The notes beneath the pieces were generated by a model that was not told the origin of the DNA, searched no databases, and was given only the letters and a program-made list of their open reading frames with translations. A program made the translations under genes and the position numbers. A stretch of 64,000 nucleotides of DNA from Pectobacterium brasiliense (GTDB lineage: Bacteria; Pseudomonadota; Gammaproteobacteria; Enterobacterales; Enterobacteriaceae), in the NCBI RefSeq assembly GCF_016950255.1, contig NZ_JACGFN010000001.1:2728001-2792000 (forward strand), written 5' to 3'. Below are positions 9,516 through 19,500 of the stretch, piece by piece (the first letter of the stretch is position 1; each line of letters begins with the position of its first letter).

Positions 9516-11507
9516 TTAGTTGCTCAGCGCATGCTGATAATCACGCAGGATCCCAGTTAATCGCCCTACAGGCGCTGTCACGCTCGGCGGTAGTTGCTGT
9601 TCTGTCAGCATCTGCTGATAGCGTTCAAGCTCGTCCAACAGCTGCGTGAAATAGCGGCTGCGAGTGCTATCGCGTCGGGCCGAAATCACCTGCTCCGCCG
9701 TTGCACGAATCTGGCGATGAAAGGCAGAGAGCACCGCGTTTTGCGGAATATCCAGCGTTCTCAGACGCTGGTGCATGATGATCAGCCACAGTGCGAGGCG
9801 ATATTTGGCAATATCGTCAGGGAAGCGGTTCAGCAGCAGGAACAGCTGTTGATACAGCGCAGGCAGGTGGTTTTCTTTGCGACGCGCTGTGTTGGTCGTC
9901 AGCGCCGAGACCGCGCCATACACAAAGCGGTTCAGCAGCGTTCTTCCCGTGTGTGCTTTGGTGTTATCCCGGATCAACAGGATCACCATCAACGCCAGAA
10001 AACAACCGATGATCTGGCCGATCGCACTATCCAGAAACTGACTGACGTTGAACGTCATCGGGTTATCTAATACCAGAATATTGATCGTACTGGCCAATGC
10101 ACCCAGTGAGCCGAGTCGACGTTTTTGCACTTCAAGGCCGAGGAAGAAGGCCATTGCTCCCAGACTCAGGCATAGCAACAGCATACTTTGTTGCGTTGAC
10201 GGCATGATAAACATAAACATCAACGCCCCCAGCGGCAGCGCGTAGATCGTCCCGAAAAGAAAATCCTTCGCCATCATCTGCGGGTTCGGCAACCGCATGG
10301 CAAGCGACGTCACCACCGCAATCATCACCATACACACGCTGCCAGAGGTCCAGCCCGTGCTCAGCCAAAATAGGCAGCCCAGCGCCGTCGCCACGCCAGT
10401 GCGTAAGCCATTAATCATGGCGTGATGCGTTTCGGCCGATGGCACTTTAATTTCCACCTCGCTGTTAAGCACGTCGGCTTCAATCGTATTGATACGCCCG
10501 TTGGTCTGCACGCCCTTCGCCAACAGCAGGTAGCGCGTCGCCGCTCCGACCCAACTGATCAGCATCGGCGGCACGTCACGGCTGTCCGCCGCAATCAGGT
10601 GGCGCAATGCTTTCACACGGCAATGCACATCGCGAAACGACTCAACAGGCTGATCCAATACCAGTTTCAGGCTGCTTTTTACGGGAGTCGGGGCGTCCTG
10701 CAAAATCAGGTAGGTTTCACACGCCTGTGTAATCATCGTGAGCGATTGCGTATGCAACGACGTTAAGCGGCGATTGCTGTTCTGCCAGCGCGAGGACTCC
10801 AACATCAGGCTGCTGCGCATGCCGTTTAGCGCGGTTGTTTTGCGCACCAATGCGTGCCATGCCGCGTCTATCGCGTCTTTCTCCGCCCCGCTCATGCAGA
10901 GTTGCAGTAACCGATACTGATCCACCAATAGTTCACCGATACTGCGGTCAACGTCCTGCTTGATCGAGCGCGGCGAGAACAGTAAATCCGCCAGAATCGC
11001 ACAGACGATGCCCAACACAATCTCGCTACAGCGTTCCACGGCAAACTGCGGCGTCAGCAGCGGTGTACCCTGCGTCGACACAATAATAATCAGTGCGGTA
11101 TAGCCCGCCAGACCGAACACATAGGCGTTTTCGACTTTAACCAGCGAGGAAACCCAGGTGCAGAAGCCCGCCCAAATACAACACAGCATCAACATCACAA
11201 CCGGTGCGCGAACGGTAGCAATAATGATGATAAGTGCGCCGATACAGCCGATAAAGGTGCCGACAACACGTAGCATGCCACGGTGGCGAATGGCACCAGA
11301 AAATGGCTCACCGCCCGCAGCAAACGCCGGACCAGCAGCGACAATCGCCGCCGTCAGCACCGACCAGCGCGGCGTTTCCAACTGGAGATGGAACCCCAGA
11401 AACAGGGACAGCACGATCGCGAAGCTCAGCTTGAAAGCGAAGCGCAAGCGTGCAAACTGTGGCGTCGTAAAGAACATAGGGCCTGTTAGCGACGTAGTTT
11501 TCATCAT
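9516..11507 (-). CDS. aaeB: AaeB, inner-membrane subunit of aromatic carboxylic acid efflux pump
   Basis: 663 residues of the FUSC/ArAE family. It has two hydrophobic membrane blocks (about residues 20-170 and 365-510), each followed by a cytoplasmic region. It matches E. coli AaeB through [22 protein letters not shown] and [10 protein letters not shown]. With the membrane-fusion protein AaeA it exports p-hydroxybenzoate and related aromatic acids as a metabolic relief valve. It starts 8 bases after aaeA and ends the aaeXAB operon. Export of plant phenolic acids would fit a plant-associated host (inference). Confidence 0.95.
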   Translation of the reverse strand: MMKTTSLTGPMFFTTPQFARLRFAFKLSFAIVLSLFLGFHLQLETPRWSVLTAAIVAAGPAFAAGGEPFSGAIRHRGMLRVVGTFIGCIGALIIIIATVRAPVVMLMLCCIWAGFCTWVSSLVKVENAYVFGLAGYTALIIIVSTQGTPLLTPQFAVERCSEIVLGIVCAILADLLFSPRSIKQDVDRSIGELLVDQYRLLQLCMSGAEKDAIDAAWHALVRKTTALNGMRSSLMLESSRWQNSNRRLTSLHTQSLTMITQACETYLILQDAPTPVKSSLKLVLDQPVESFRDVHCRVKALRHLIAADSRDVPPMLISWVGAATRYLLLAKGVQTNGRINTIEADVLNSEVEIKVPSAETHHAMINGLRTGVATALGCLFWLSTGWTSGSVCMVMIAVVTSLAMRLPNPQMMAKDFLFGTIYALPLGALMFMFIMPSTQQSMLLLCLSLGAMAFFLGLEVQKRRLGSLGALASTINILVLDNPMTFNVSQFLDSAIGQIIGCFLALMVILLIRDNTKAHTGRTLLNRFVYGAVSALTTNTARRKENHLPALYQQLFLLLNRFPDDIAKYRLALWLIIMHQRLRTLDIPQNAVLSAFHRQIRATAEQVISARRDSTRSRYFTQLLDELERYQQMLTEQQLPPSVTAPVGRLTGILRDYQHALSN

Positions 11508-11515
11508 CGCCTCAC

Positions 11516-12481
11516 TTAGCCGAACTCACGCAGACGATACAGGAGACGAATGAGCGGCGAAGGCGCTTTATCATTGTTGACCTGCTCACCGGTGATCACC
11601 ACGGTGGCCGTGGTGCCAGCCGGGTAGAGGTCGCCCATTTGGCGATCGAGGCGAATTTTTACCGGCACACGCTGCGCCAGACGCACCCACTCCAGATTGG
11701 AATCCACGTTCGCCAGGCCTTTACTGTTCGCGCTGTTACTGTTGTTATTCACCCCAGCCGCCACGCTATCAACCGTGCCGTAAAATATCTTTTCGCTACC
11801 CAGCGGCGTAATTTCAACACGGTAGCCACGACGCACGCCTTCAAGCTTGGTTTCTTCCATGTACGCCAGCAGATAGAACGAATCCTTCTTCACCAGCGCT
11901 ACCGCCGTGTTACCTCGTTCAATGAACTCACCGCTCTGCACATGCAGATTGGTCACCCAGCCGTCGGCAGGGGCGCGTACCACGGTGCGTTCCAGCTCCA
12001 GTTGCGCCAGTGACAATACCGCCTGCGCTTTAGCAAGCTGGTGCGTGGCGGTTTCCAATGCATTACTGGACTGATCGATATTTTCCTGTGACATCGCACT
12101 GATGCCCAGTCGCGCCCGACGTCCTGATTCCCGACGTTTTTCCGTCACCAGCGCCTGATAGTAGGCAACATCGGCTTCCGCCTGCGCCACGGCCTGATGG
12201 TAGCGCGGCTGATCGATGACAAACAGCACGTCACCTTTGTTCACCAGCTGATTGTCCGTCACGCGAACATCGCTCAGTAACCCGCTGACGTCCGGCGCGA
12301 TTGCCACGACATCCGCCGTAAATTTGGCATCACGCGTCCAGGGCGATTCGGTATAGAACGCCCAGACACGAAAAATGGCCACAATCGCACACAGTACAAT
12401 CACCAGCGTAATGGCCACGCGGCTCAGTTTTTTGATCAGCACGGCCTGCTGTCTAAACAAGGGTAAAAAGAACGCTTTCAC
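11516..12481 (-). CDS. aaeA: AaeA, membrane-fusion subunit of aromatic acid efflux pump
   Basis: 321 residues from a GTG at 12481 ([12 protein letters not shown]). This start has GAGGTG five bases upstream and clears the aaeX stop at 12489; the longer open frame would overlap aaeX. One N-terminal membrane anchor (about residues 20-40) is followed by lipoyl/HlyD-like halves and an alpha hairpin ([27 protein letters not shown]). AaeA links AaeB to the outer-membrane channel TolC. The GTG start may be off by a few codons. Confidence 0.92.
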   Translation of the reverse strand: MKAFFLPLFRQQAVLIKKLSRVAITLVIVLCAIVAIFRVWAFYTESPWTRDAKFTADVVAIAPDVSGLLSDVRVTDNQLVNKGDVLFVIDQPRYHQAVAQAEADVAYYQALVTEKRRESGRRARLGISAMSQENIDQSSNALETATHQLAKAQAVLSLAQLELERTVVRAPADGWVTNLHVQSGEFIERGNTAVALVKKDSFYLLAYMEETKLEGVRRGYRVEITPLGSEKIFYGTVDSVAAGVNNNSNSANSKGLANVDSNLEWVRLAQRVPVKIRLDRQMGDLYPAGTTATVVITGEQVNNDKAPSPLIRLLYRLREFG

Positions 12482-12488
12482 AGACACC

Positions 12489-12692
12489 TCACAGACCGTA
12501 ACGGAACAGTAAATAAAACAGACAGCAGAACAGCGCGCTGTTAAACAGCGCAGGATGCCAGACAAAGTCATAGATCCCCGTCGGTTGCAGCAGGCGATTC
12601 ACGACAAAAAACAGGGTCAGCGATACCAGCAAGATAAAAAATACGGGGGGAAATGACAGCCCGAACAACACCATAACCGGGAGTGAACTCAT
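12489..12692 (-). CDS. aaeX: AaeX, small membrane protein of the aaeXAB operon
   Basis: 67 residues with two predicted membrane segments and the conserved centre [15 protein letters not shown], closely matching E. coli AaeX (DUF1656). Its role in the pump is not established. It is the first gene of aaeXAB, 7 bases before aaeA. Confidence 0.92.
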   Translation of the reverse strand: MSSLPVMVLFGLSFPPVFFILLVSLTLFFVVNRLLQPTGIYDFVWHPALFNSALFCCLFYLLFRYGL

Positions 12693-12887
12693 CCTCTTTT
12701 CCTTTTTCTATTAGAGAGCGGTAACGAGCAGGTGCGCTACCGAGTGGTAAATTATGTCGTCTGGCGCGGCCTTTCAGCACCGACAACAGAGCCTCATCCC
12801 GCAGGCGAGTAGCCAACGGATGGAATAGCGTTAAACTGATGAATAGCGATGTCAGCAAGGACTGACTAACGATGGGAAATCAGCGTA

Positions 12888-12904
12888 TTACTCTAATTGA
12901 GTAA
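12888..12904. promoter_or_regulatory. Inverted repeat, candidate AaeR operator
   Basis: TTACTC-TAATT-GAGTAA is a perfect 6-bp inverted repeat with a five-base spacer, compatible with the T-N11-A layout of LysR-type regulator sites. It is 122 bases from the aaeR start and 196 from aaeX. Assignment to AaeR is inference from position. Confidence 0.35.
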
Positions 12905-12992
12905 ATAAACACAATCATTGAATGGCTCTGTTCTGCCCAGAACCACCGGATAGGCTATATTATGGATGCTTATTATCACCTTATCTACATAG

Positions 12993-13008
12993 TGTGATCT
13001 AAATCACT
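12993..13008. promoter_or_regulatory. CRP-like binding site upstream of aaeR
   Basis: TGTGA-TCTAAA-TCACT matches the CRP consensus TGTGA-N6-TCACA at nine of ten positions. It ends 18 bases before the aaeR ATG. A site so close to the start would more likely repress aaeR or activate the distant divergent operon. Confidence 0.5.
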
Positions 13009-13026
13009 TTTAAGCCAGAGTGAATA

Positions 13027-13962
13027 ATGGAAAGACTAAAGAGTATGTCGGTGTTTGCCCGCGTAGTGGAATTTGGTTCTTTTACCGCTGCAGCCCGTCA
13101 GTTACAGATGAGCGTATCCGCCGTCAGCCAGACCGTTACCAAGCTTGAAGATGAGCTACAGATTAAGCTGCTTAATCGCAGTACGCGCAGCATTGGTTTG
13201 ACCGAAGCCGGGAAAATTTACTACCACGGCTGTCGCCGGATGCTACATGAGGCGCATGAGGTCCATGAGCAGCTTTATGCCTTCAACAACACGCCGATCG
13301 GCACGCTGCGCATCGGCAGTTCTTCTACGATGGCGCAGAATGTATTGTCCACCATGACTGCCGCCATGCTGAAGGAATATCCTGGTTTGTCCGTCAATCT
13401 GGTCACCGGAATTCCCGCTCCCGATCTGATTGCCGACGGGCTGGATATCGTTATCCGCGTCGGCGCGCTACAGGATTCCAGCCTGTTCTCGAAACGCTTA
13501 GGCTCGATGCCGATGGTGGTCTGTGCCGCAAAAAGCTATCTGGTACAGCACGGCACGCCGGATAAACCGGCAGATATGGTGAATTTTTCCTGGCTGGAAT
13601 ACAGCGTACGGCCCGACAGCGAATTCGAGCTGATCGCTCCGGAAGGCATTTCGACCCGTGTCACGCCACAAGGGCGCTTTGTCACTAACGACCCACAAAC
13701 GCTGGTGCGTTGGCTTAAGACCGGCGCGGGTATCGCGTACGTGCCGCTCATGTGGGTGGTCGACGAAATTAACCGCGGTGAAATCGAGATTCTGTTCAAC
13801 CGCTACCACTCCGATCCGCGCCCGGTCTACGCGCTCTACACCCGCAAAGACAACCTGCCGCTGAAAGTACAAGTCTGCATTAACTACATGACGGAATACT
13901 TCAAAAACGTCGCCCTGACATATCAGGGCTATCGGCAGGATCATAGCGAGGAAAAAAGGTAG
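13027..13962 (+). CDS. aaeR: AaeR, LysR-type regulator of aromatic acid efflux
   Basis: 311 residues. The N-terminal winged helix-turn-helix is at about residues 1-60 (FGSFTAAARQLQMSVSAVSQ), followed by the LysR effector domain. Near-identity to E. coli AaeR is seen in NNTPIGTLRIG and GIPAPDLIADGLDIVIRVGA. AaeR activates aaeXAB in the presence of aromatic carboxylic acids. It is divergent from aaeXAB, as in E. coli. Confidence 0.95.
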   Translation: MERLKSMSVFARVVEFGSFTAAARQLQMSVSAVSQTVTKLEDELQIKLLNRSTRSIGLTEAGKIYYHGCRRMLHEAHEVHEQLYAFNNTPIGTLRIGSSSTMAQNVLSTMTAAMLKEYPGLSVNLVTGIPAPDLIADGLDIVIRVGALQDSSLFSKRLGSMPMVVCAAKSYLVQHGTPDKPADMVNFSWLEYSVRPDSEFELIAPEGISTRVTPQGRFVTNDPQTLVRWLKTGAGIAYVPLMWVVDEINRGEIEILFNRYHSDPRPVYALYTRKDNLPLKVQVCINYMTEYFKNVALTYQGYRQDHSEEKR

Positions 13963-14081
13963 GCTTTGCAAAGAGGAAAATGCGAGGCGTTTCCCTCTTT
14001 CATACAAAATACATCCCGATCCCACCATCCTTGCGTTATATCTCTTCCCTTCGTTCAGGAAAGCAAAATCACATGGATAAC

Positions 14082-14099
14082 GTACGAATAAATTCGTAC
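14082..14099. promoter_or_regulatory. Perfect 18-bp palindrome, operator of the toxin-antitoxin-like pair
   Basis: GTACGAAT-AA-ATTCGTAC is a perfect 8-bp inverted repeat ending 14 bases before the ATG of the first gene. A -10-like TACAAT (14097-14102) overlaps its right arm, so a bound repressor would block the promoter. Autorepression by the antitoxin is the usual toxin-antitoxin arrangement; that the downstream zinc-finger protein binds here is inference. Confidence 0.6.
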
Positions 14100-14113
14100 A
14101 ATATAGGTGAGAA

Positions 14114-14410
14114 ATGGGATTCAAGGATGCCAAAAAGCAGCTTATTGTCTGTTTGCAGTCAGGTAATGTGCTGCATGAAGCCATAGGGAATATCAGCACG
14201 AAGAATTTTCTGGCAACCGGACAAACATCAATAACAGAACTCATTGATATTATTTATCAATCTGCCGGGCCATCTTACTCCTCTTCACCCCACCATTTTG
14301 CAGCGCATATTGATGCTCATATCATCCGTTGCCGCTATCGGGGAATACCGTGGTATATCAAATGGTATTTTACCGAGCCGGATTGTGTCTTTATTAGCGT
14401 CCACCATTGA
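14114..14410 (+). CDS. Putative toxin of a MqsR-like toxin-antitoxin pair
   Basis: 98 residues, the same length as E. coli MqsR. It has two predicted N-terminal helices (DAKKQLIVCLQSGNVLHEAI) and a strand-rich C-terminal half (AHIIRCRYRGIPWYIKWYFT) that ends at the protein's C-terminus like MqsR. I see no clear sequence identity to MqsR, so the call rests on size, predicted layout and the downstream zinc-finger gene. AGGTGA lies three bases before the ATG. The antitoxin candidate starts 9 bases after its stop, giving the toxin-first order of mqsRA. It could instead be another small RelE/DUF4258-like toxin. Its function is unproven. Confidence 0.5.
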   Translation: MGFKDAKKQLIVCLQSGNVLHEAIGNISTKNFLATGQTSITELIDIIYQSAGPSYSSSPHHFAAHIDAHIIRCRYRGIPWYIKWYFTEPDCVFISVHH

Positions 14411-14419
14411 GGCGATGAC

Positions 14420-15013
14420 ATGAAAATTTTCAAAGTCGGCGATACACAAGCTGCTCTCTGTAACACATGCCAGTCACTTGAAACTGCGACGTTTCGACTT
14501 AAAGACGTCCCGTTCAGCGATAATAGCGGCGTGGTGAGACAGGTTTTGGTTGGGGTTTGTGAACGCTGCGGAAATGTTGCCATCATCCCCCATCAATCGA
14601 CCCCCATGATTAAGAAAGCGCTGGATGTGCAGCGTAAAGCACTGGAAAGTCGAGTGCCCGCGCACATGATAGACATCCTGAATCTGGCAAGTTGCGAATT
14701 AGGTGGGGAGCCCGATTTTATTCCCACGCTGATGAAATATTATCTGCACACGCTGGCAGCTGACCACGCAGCGGCAAAAGATATCCCGCGTTTTCTACAA
14801 AGTGATTTGGCAAAAGGAAAATCCGAGAAACGTCTTTCGCTTAAAGGCAGGCATGTCGCGACAGATATTGATGCACTAAAAGCCGCGACAAACATCTCCA
14901 GCACCACAGATCTGTTAAAAGGCATTGTTCTCAAGATTAAGGAAGACGTTTTGGTACAGCGGGATGAAATACACATCAAGCAGCTCAAATCGATTATTGC
15001 CGCGGTGTCCTGA
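14420..15013 (+). CDS. Putative zinc-finger antitoxin (YgiT/MqsA-type N-terminus)
   Basis: 197 residues. The N-terminal domain carries two CxxC pairs (C14/C17 and C47/C50, the second as CERCG), the layout of the YgiT/MqsA zinc-binding antitoxin domain. The middle (about 75-130) is helical and unassigned. The C-terminal stretch 137-178 (KRLSLKG, then DIDALKAAT and TDLLKGIVLKIKEDV) reads as strand-helix-helix, like a ribbon-helix-helix DNA-binding domain, not the XRE helix-turn-helix of MqsA. It follows the putative toxin by 9 bases with GAGGCG upstream, so the two are co-transcribed. The zinc-finger call is fairly safe; the antitoxin and ribbon-helix-helix calls are inference. Confidence 0.55.
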   Translation: MKIFKVGDTQAALCNTCQSLETATFRLKDVPFSDNSGVVRQVLVGVCERCGNVAIIPHQSTPMIKKALDVQRKALESRVPAHMIDILNLASCELGGEPDFIPTLMKYYLHTLAADHAAAKDIPRFLQSDLAKGKSEKRLSLKGRHVATDIDALKAATNISSTTDLLKGIVLKIKEDVLVQRDEIHIKQLKSIIAAVS

Positions 15014-15042
15014 TTGTGTGTTCCGCTATATAGCAACCCCTG

Positions 15043-15069
15043 AAAAAAACCGCGCTAATAAAGCGCGGT
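15043..15069 (-). terminator. Intrinsic terminator of tldD
   Basis: The stem ACCGCGC (15049-15055) / GCGCGGT (15063-15069) reads on the minus strand into a run of seven T (complement of 15043-15049). It lies about 30 bases past the tldD stop. On the plus strand the T-run is missing, so it would end the antitoxin transcript only weakly. Confidence 0.75.
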
Positions 15070-15097
15070 CTTAAAGGAACTCAGGACTCAGAGCAAA

Positions 15098-16543
15098 TTA
15101 CGCAGTGCCGCCGACAGTCAGGCTTTCCAGCTTCAACGTAGGCTGACCCACGCCGACAGGCAGACTTTGCCCCTCTTTGCCGCACACGCCGACGCCTTTA
15201 TCCAGCGCCAGATCGTTGCCGACCATCGAGATCTGCTGCATCGCTTCAATGCCGGAGCCAATCAGCGTGGCACCTTTGACTGGTGTGGTGATACGACCTT
15301 TTTCGATCAGGTAGGCTTCGGATGTCGAGAAGACGAACTTGCCAGAGGTAATATCGACCTGACCGCCGCCAAAGTTTGGCGCATACAGGCCGTATTCGAC
15401 GCTGGAGATAATCTCTTCCGGCGTGGATTTCCCGGCCAGCATATAGGTGTTCGTCATACGCGGCATCGGCAGATGCGCATAAGATTCGCGACGACCGTTG
15501 CCCGTTGGCGCAACGCCCATCAGACGCGCATTCAGCTTGTCCTGCATGTAGCCTTTCAGAATACCGTTTTCGATCAGGACATTGTATTGCCCCGGAACGC
15601 CTTCATCATCCATCGAGAGCGAACCACGACGCCCGGTCAGCGTGCCGTCGTCCACCACCGTACACAGCTCTGACGCAACGAGTTTCCCCATCTGCCCGCT
15701 GAATACTGACGTACCGCGACGGTTAAAATCACCTTCCAGACCATGACCAACGGCTTCATGCAGTAGCACGCCCGGCCAGCCAGCGCCCAACACCACAGGC
15801 ATTGGCCCGGCAGGAGCGGCCACCGCCGACAGGTTAACCAGCGCCATCCGCACGGCTTCTTTTGCCCAGGCGTCGACGCGTGCTTCGCCGTCAGCTACTT
15901 CCCAGAAATAGTCATAGCCGCCACGCATGCCGCCGCCGCTGGAACCGCGTTCACGTTTACCCTCAGATTCGACCAACACGCTGATCGACAAGCGAACCAG
16001 CGGGCGTACATCCGCCGCCAGCGTACCGTCCGTCGCTGCCACCAGCACCAGCTCATACACGCCGGTCAGGCTGGCTGACACTTCCTGTACGCGCGCATCT
16101 GCGGCACGCGCGACCGTGTCGGCACGCTGCAACAGCGCAATTTTGTCCTCACGCGTCAGGCTATCCAGCGGGTTCAACGTGGGATAAAGCGCATTATGCG
16201 ATACCGCTCCCAACGTGTGCGCAGTCCCTGTGCCTTGTTCCCGCACAATGCTGCGTGCAGCCTGCGCGCTCTGATGCAATGCGTTCAGCGTGATCTGATC
16301 GGCATAAGCAAACCCGGTCTTTTCACCGTCAATCGCACGGATACCCACGCCCTGATCGATATTGTAAGAACCGTCTTTAATGATGCGATCTTCCAGTACC
16401 CAGGACTCATGGTAGCTGGACTGGAAATAGAGATCGGCATAGTCCAGTCGACGCTCATTAAGCGACCCCAGCACAGCGGCAAGATCGTCAAGATTCAATT
16501 TGTTGGCGGTGAGTAACTGCTCACTGACAAACGAAAGGCTCAT
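15098..16543 (-). CDS. tldD: TldD, zinc metalloprotease subunit
   Basis: 481 residues. The zinc-binding HEAVGH (residues 262-267, HExxxH) is intact, followed by [16 protein letters not shown]. TldD carries the active site of the TldD-TldE protease, which matures microcin B17-type peptides and degrades the CcdA antitoxin. It lies 56 bases after yhdP on the minus strand, the E. coli order, and is followed by a clear terminator. Confidence 0.97.
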   Translation of the reverse strand: MSLSFVSEQLLTANKLNLDDLAAVLGSLNERRLDYADLYFQSSYHESWVLEDRIIKDGSYNIDQGVGIRAIDGEKTGFAYADQITLNALHQSAQAARSIVREQGTGTAHTLGAVSHNALYPTLNPLDSLTREDKIALLQRADTVARAADARVQEVSASLTGVYELVLVAATDGTLAADVRPLVRLSISVLVESEGKRERGSSGGGMRGGYDYFWEVADGEARVDAWAKEAVRMALVNLSAVAAPAGPMPVVLGAGWPGVLLHEAVGHGLEGDFNRRGTSVFSGQMGKLVASELCTVVDDGTLTGRRGSLSMDDEGVPGQYNVLIENGILKGYMQDKLNARLMGVAPTGNGRRESYAHLPMPRMTNTYMLAGKSTPEEIISSVEYGLYAPNFGGGQVDITSGKFVFSTSEAYLIEKGRITTPVKGATLIGSGIEAMQQISMVGNDLALDKGVGVCGKEGQSLPVGVGQPTLKLESLTVGGTA

Positions 16544-16599
16544 AGTTTTTCACTCTTTATCAGATAATCGGCTGAGTACGCTGCGCTGCCCCAACGGCA

Positions 16600-19500
16600 T
16601 TATTCGCCTTTCTTCTTGTTCGGCTCACGCAGCACTTCCTGAATCTTTGGCTGATCGAGGCTACCGGAAATCTGGTAGCGAATCAGCGAAATCTTGTTCC
16701 ATAGCGGTGCCAACACTTTACTGGCAGCAAACACCGCGGCCCCGACAACCGGGTTAACGGCAAATGCGGTCGCCACCCCCACCGTCGCGGAAATTTCCGG
16801 GGCGATAACCGCTTCCATATTGACCTGTCGTTTAGCGAGATCGAGATCGCCTTTTATCGCGATATCGGCCTCCAGCCCGTCGACCAACATATCATCAGTA
16901 TGCAACACGCCGTCTTTAATCCATGCCGTGTTGCGAATCGAGTCGAAGTAAAATCCGCGACCAAACGTATCGCTAAAATCGAACCGCAGCTTACGCATCA
17001 GCGCATCGAAGCTCAATAAACGCAGCAATTGACCCGCCTGACCCGCGCCCACTTCGGCAATTTCACCTTTACCAATGCGCGTGTGCAATATTCCGCTCAG
17101 GCTGGCAATATCCGGTGCCCAAGGGGTACCGCGCCAGTACAGATCGTAGTCCACATCGAAAGAACCGGCCTTCAACGGTGAATCAACGCCAAACCAGTTA
17201 GCGTTCTGTTCCAGACTATCTCCCGTCAGACGGCCTTTTAGCGCCGTCCGCACGCCTTCCGCGTTTTCCTGCCAGGAACCGTTTACCGTCAGACGGGCTT
17301 TGCCCGTATCAATGATACCGTCTGCCAGCGTTAATTTTTCCTTTTCTGGCAGCAGCGTCCCCTGAATACGTCCCATATTCTGCCCGATAATCCAGCACTG
17401 CCGACAGTTAACCGCCAGCGACGGCCAGTCTTCAAAGCTGATACTCGGGTCGTTTAGCGGTGATTTTTTCTCTGCTAATGCCACCGGGTTGGTCGCTTCA
17501 TTCCCTTTCCACTGAGGATTGTAGTAGAGATAATTGATGTCGCTGCGCCACATGCCACGATTGGGTATCTCAACCGTTCCGTCAATTTCGCGTCCTTTTG
17601 CCTGCACTTCACTGCCAGCAAGCGTATTTTTACGCGTGATTTCCAGATCGTGCCACTGTTGTCCCAGCAGCTGTAGCTCAGGCGTCCGCAGCGTCACCGC
17701 TTCAGGAAAACGGAAAGTGCTATGCGCTTTTTTCCCTTCCGCCGATGTCGAGGTTCGCAGCGAAGGCAGAAGCCCCAGCCAGCTTTCAGCATCCAGCGGC
17801 GGAAGATCGAGCACCAGCGAGGAATCTTCTGGCAATGCAGGTGCCACCGTTGCCCCGTTCTGCCAGCTTGCCCGCGCCAGCGTCACGGTATCGCCTTTCA
17901 GCAGCCATTGGCTATTGAAGTGGTTATCCTTACCCAGTCGTCCCTGCATCGCGAAACCATTCAGGTTACCGCTGGCTTTTACCTCCAGCGGCAGGCTCTC
18001 GTCAGCGGGTTTACTTAGCGGGTTAGGTAAGTGACTACTTACTTTATTGAGATCAGCCTGTACATCAACATCATACGTTGTTTTACCGGAATACGGCAGG
18101 TTGACGGCTACCGTACTCTTCCAGCCAGCCGTGCCGGACAGGGCTTTGCTTGCCGATGCCGGTAAACCGGGCAAGAGCGCAGGCTGCCAGTCGCCCTGCA
18201 AGCCAACATTCACCAGAAAAGCCTTCGCTTGCTCTTCCGTCGTGAAATTGACCGTCATCGGCTGATTCATCCAGTTCGCCTGAAGCGTGTCACTGCGTAA
18301 GTTGCCGTTTTCATAGCGGAACTTACCGGTGAGATTCTTAATCGTGGTATCCAGCGGCTTGATGTAGAGGCTGTTATTGTTCAGCGCGATATCACCACTG
18401 GCGCGGACATCATCACCAGCAAGCGGAATATCCAGATGCAGTGTGCCTTTCACCGGCCCGCCAATTTTCAGCTCATCTAGCGCCGCACCCAGCGAGGATT
18501 TCAGCGGCGTCTGATTAAAATAGTTCCCCACTTCCGGCCCCGGGCCGTCCAGTTCACCATCGACGAGCAGCATCTCTTTTTCATAATCGGGAATGACCGC
18601 GCTAATGTTTTTGCCTTCCACCTTGCCCAGCCAGGTTTGCGGTGCAAACATCCACAGGCCGTTGTTGGCAAAGTCCAGATTGATATCCAGCGGCGTCAGC
18701 GCAGGCCAGCCCGGCTGAAATTCGAAGGTGGCCTCTTTAACCGGCACCCAGACTTCAAACTGGCCTTCGTTGTGCGTATACGGGAAATGCTGCGGATTCC
18801 CAGCAAAGATCAGCGTGGCGTTATCGACACGGCCGCCTTTCAGCGCACCGCTCAGATAGTCCACCAGCTCGGTGCCCATAAACAGTTCAGGATAATAGCG
18901 CCAGGCATCCGCCGCATCGGTCAGCCGAATGCCCGCCAGAATATCCAGCTTCGGCTCCTGCTTAGCGGGCTGTTCATAGCGGAAATCGCCGTTAGCCCAT
19001 AACGATTTCGCCTGCACATCCAGCCCGTGACTCCAGAGCGCCAGACCCTGTGCATCATTACGCCAGTCAATCGTGCCGCTGGCCTGCTTGATTTCCAGCG
19101 GCGCACGGAACATATCCACATAGGGCAGCGTGCTCTGTTTTAATTCGACGCTGACCTGACCACGCTCGGCGCTGCCGCGGGCAGAACCAGAGAAATGATC
19201 GACCCCCGGCAGTAATTTCCACTGCTTCCAGCTCACATCCTGCCAGTTGGCCTGAAAGCGGGTTCGCTCCGGTTGTTGCAGAGGGATATCGACAACAACG
19301 GTATTCAGTGTGCCCGTCGGTTGCAGTTCATCCCAGCGCGCTTTCAATTCTGGGGTCGTCCCGGACAGCAATGGGAGCAGCGTACTGACCCGCTCCAGCG
19401 CCAGATTGCTGGCTCGAACGCGCAGCGCTTCCTGTCGATCGGGCCCTAACATGTGTTCATTCTTTGGCAGCCAGAGAGCAGAGAGCTGACCTTTCGGCCA

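Larger units (their letters stand above)
12693..13026. promoter_or_regulatory. aaeX-aaeR divergent control region
   Basis: 334 bases without a gene, separating divergent aaeXAB and aaeR. In E. coli AaeR activates aaeXAB in response to aromatic acids, so AaeR sites are expected here. Two sites are visible: a TTACTC-N5-GAGTAA inverted repeat (12888-12904) and a CRP-like site (12993-13008). I see no additional small gene; the open frame overlapping aaeX on the minus strand is a shadow. Confidence 0.6.

Noticed and set aside
12568..12858. 96-codon minus-strand frame overlapping aaeX
   Set aside because: It covers the well-conserved aaeX in another frame and the aaeX promoter region, and shows no family features.
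13980..14186. 68-codon frame before the putative toxin
   Set aside because: It runs through the palindrome and into the toxin gene in another frame and has no ribosome-binding site.
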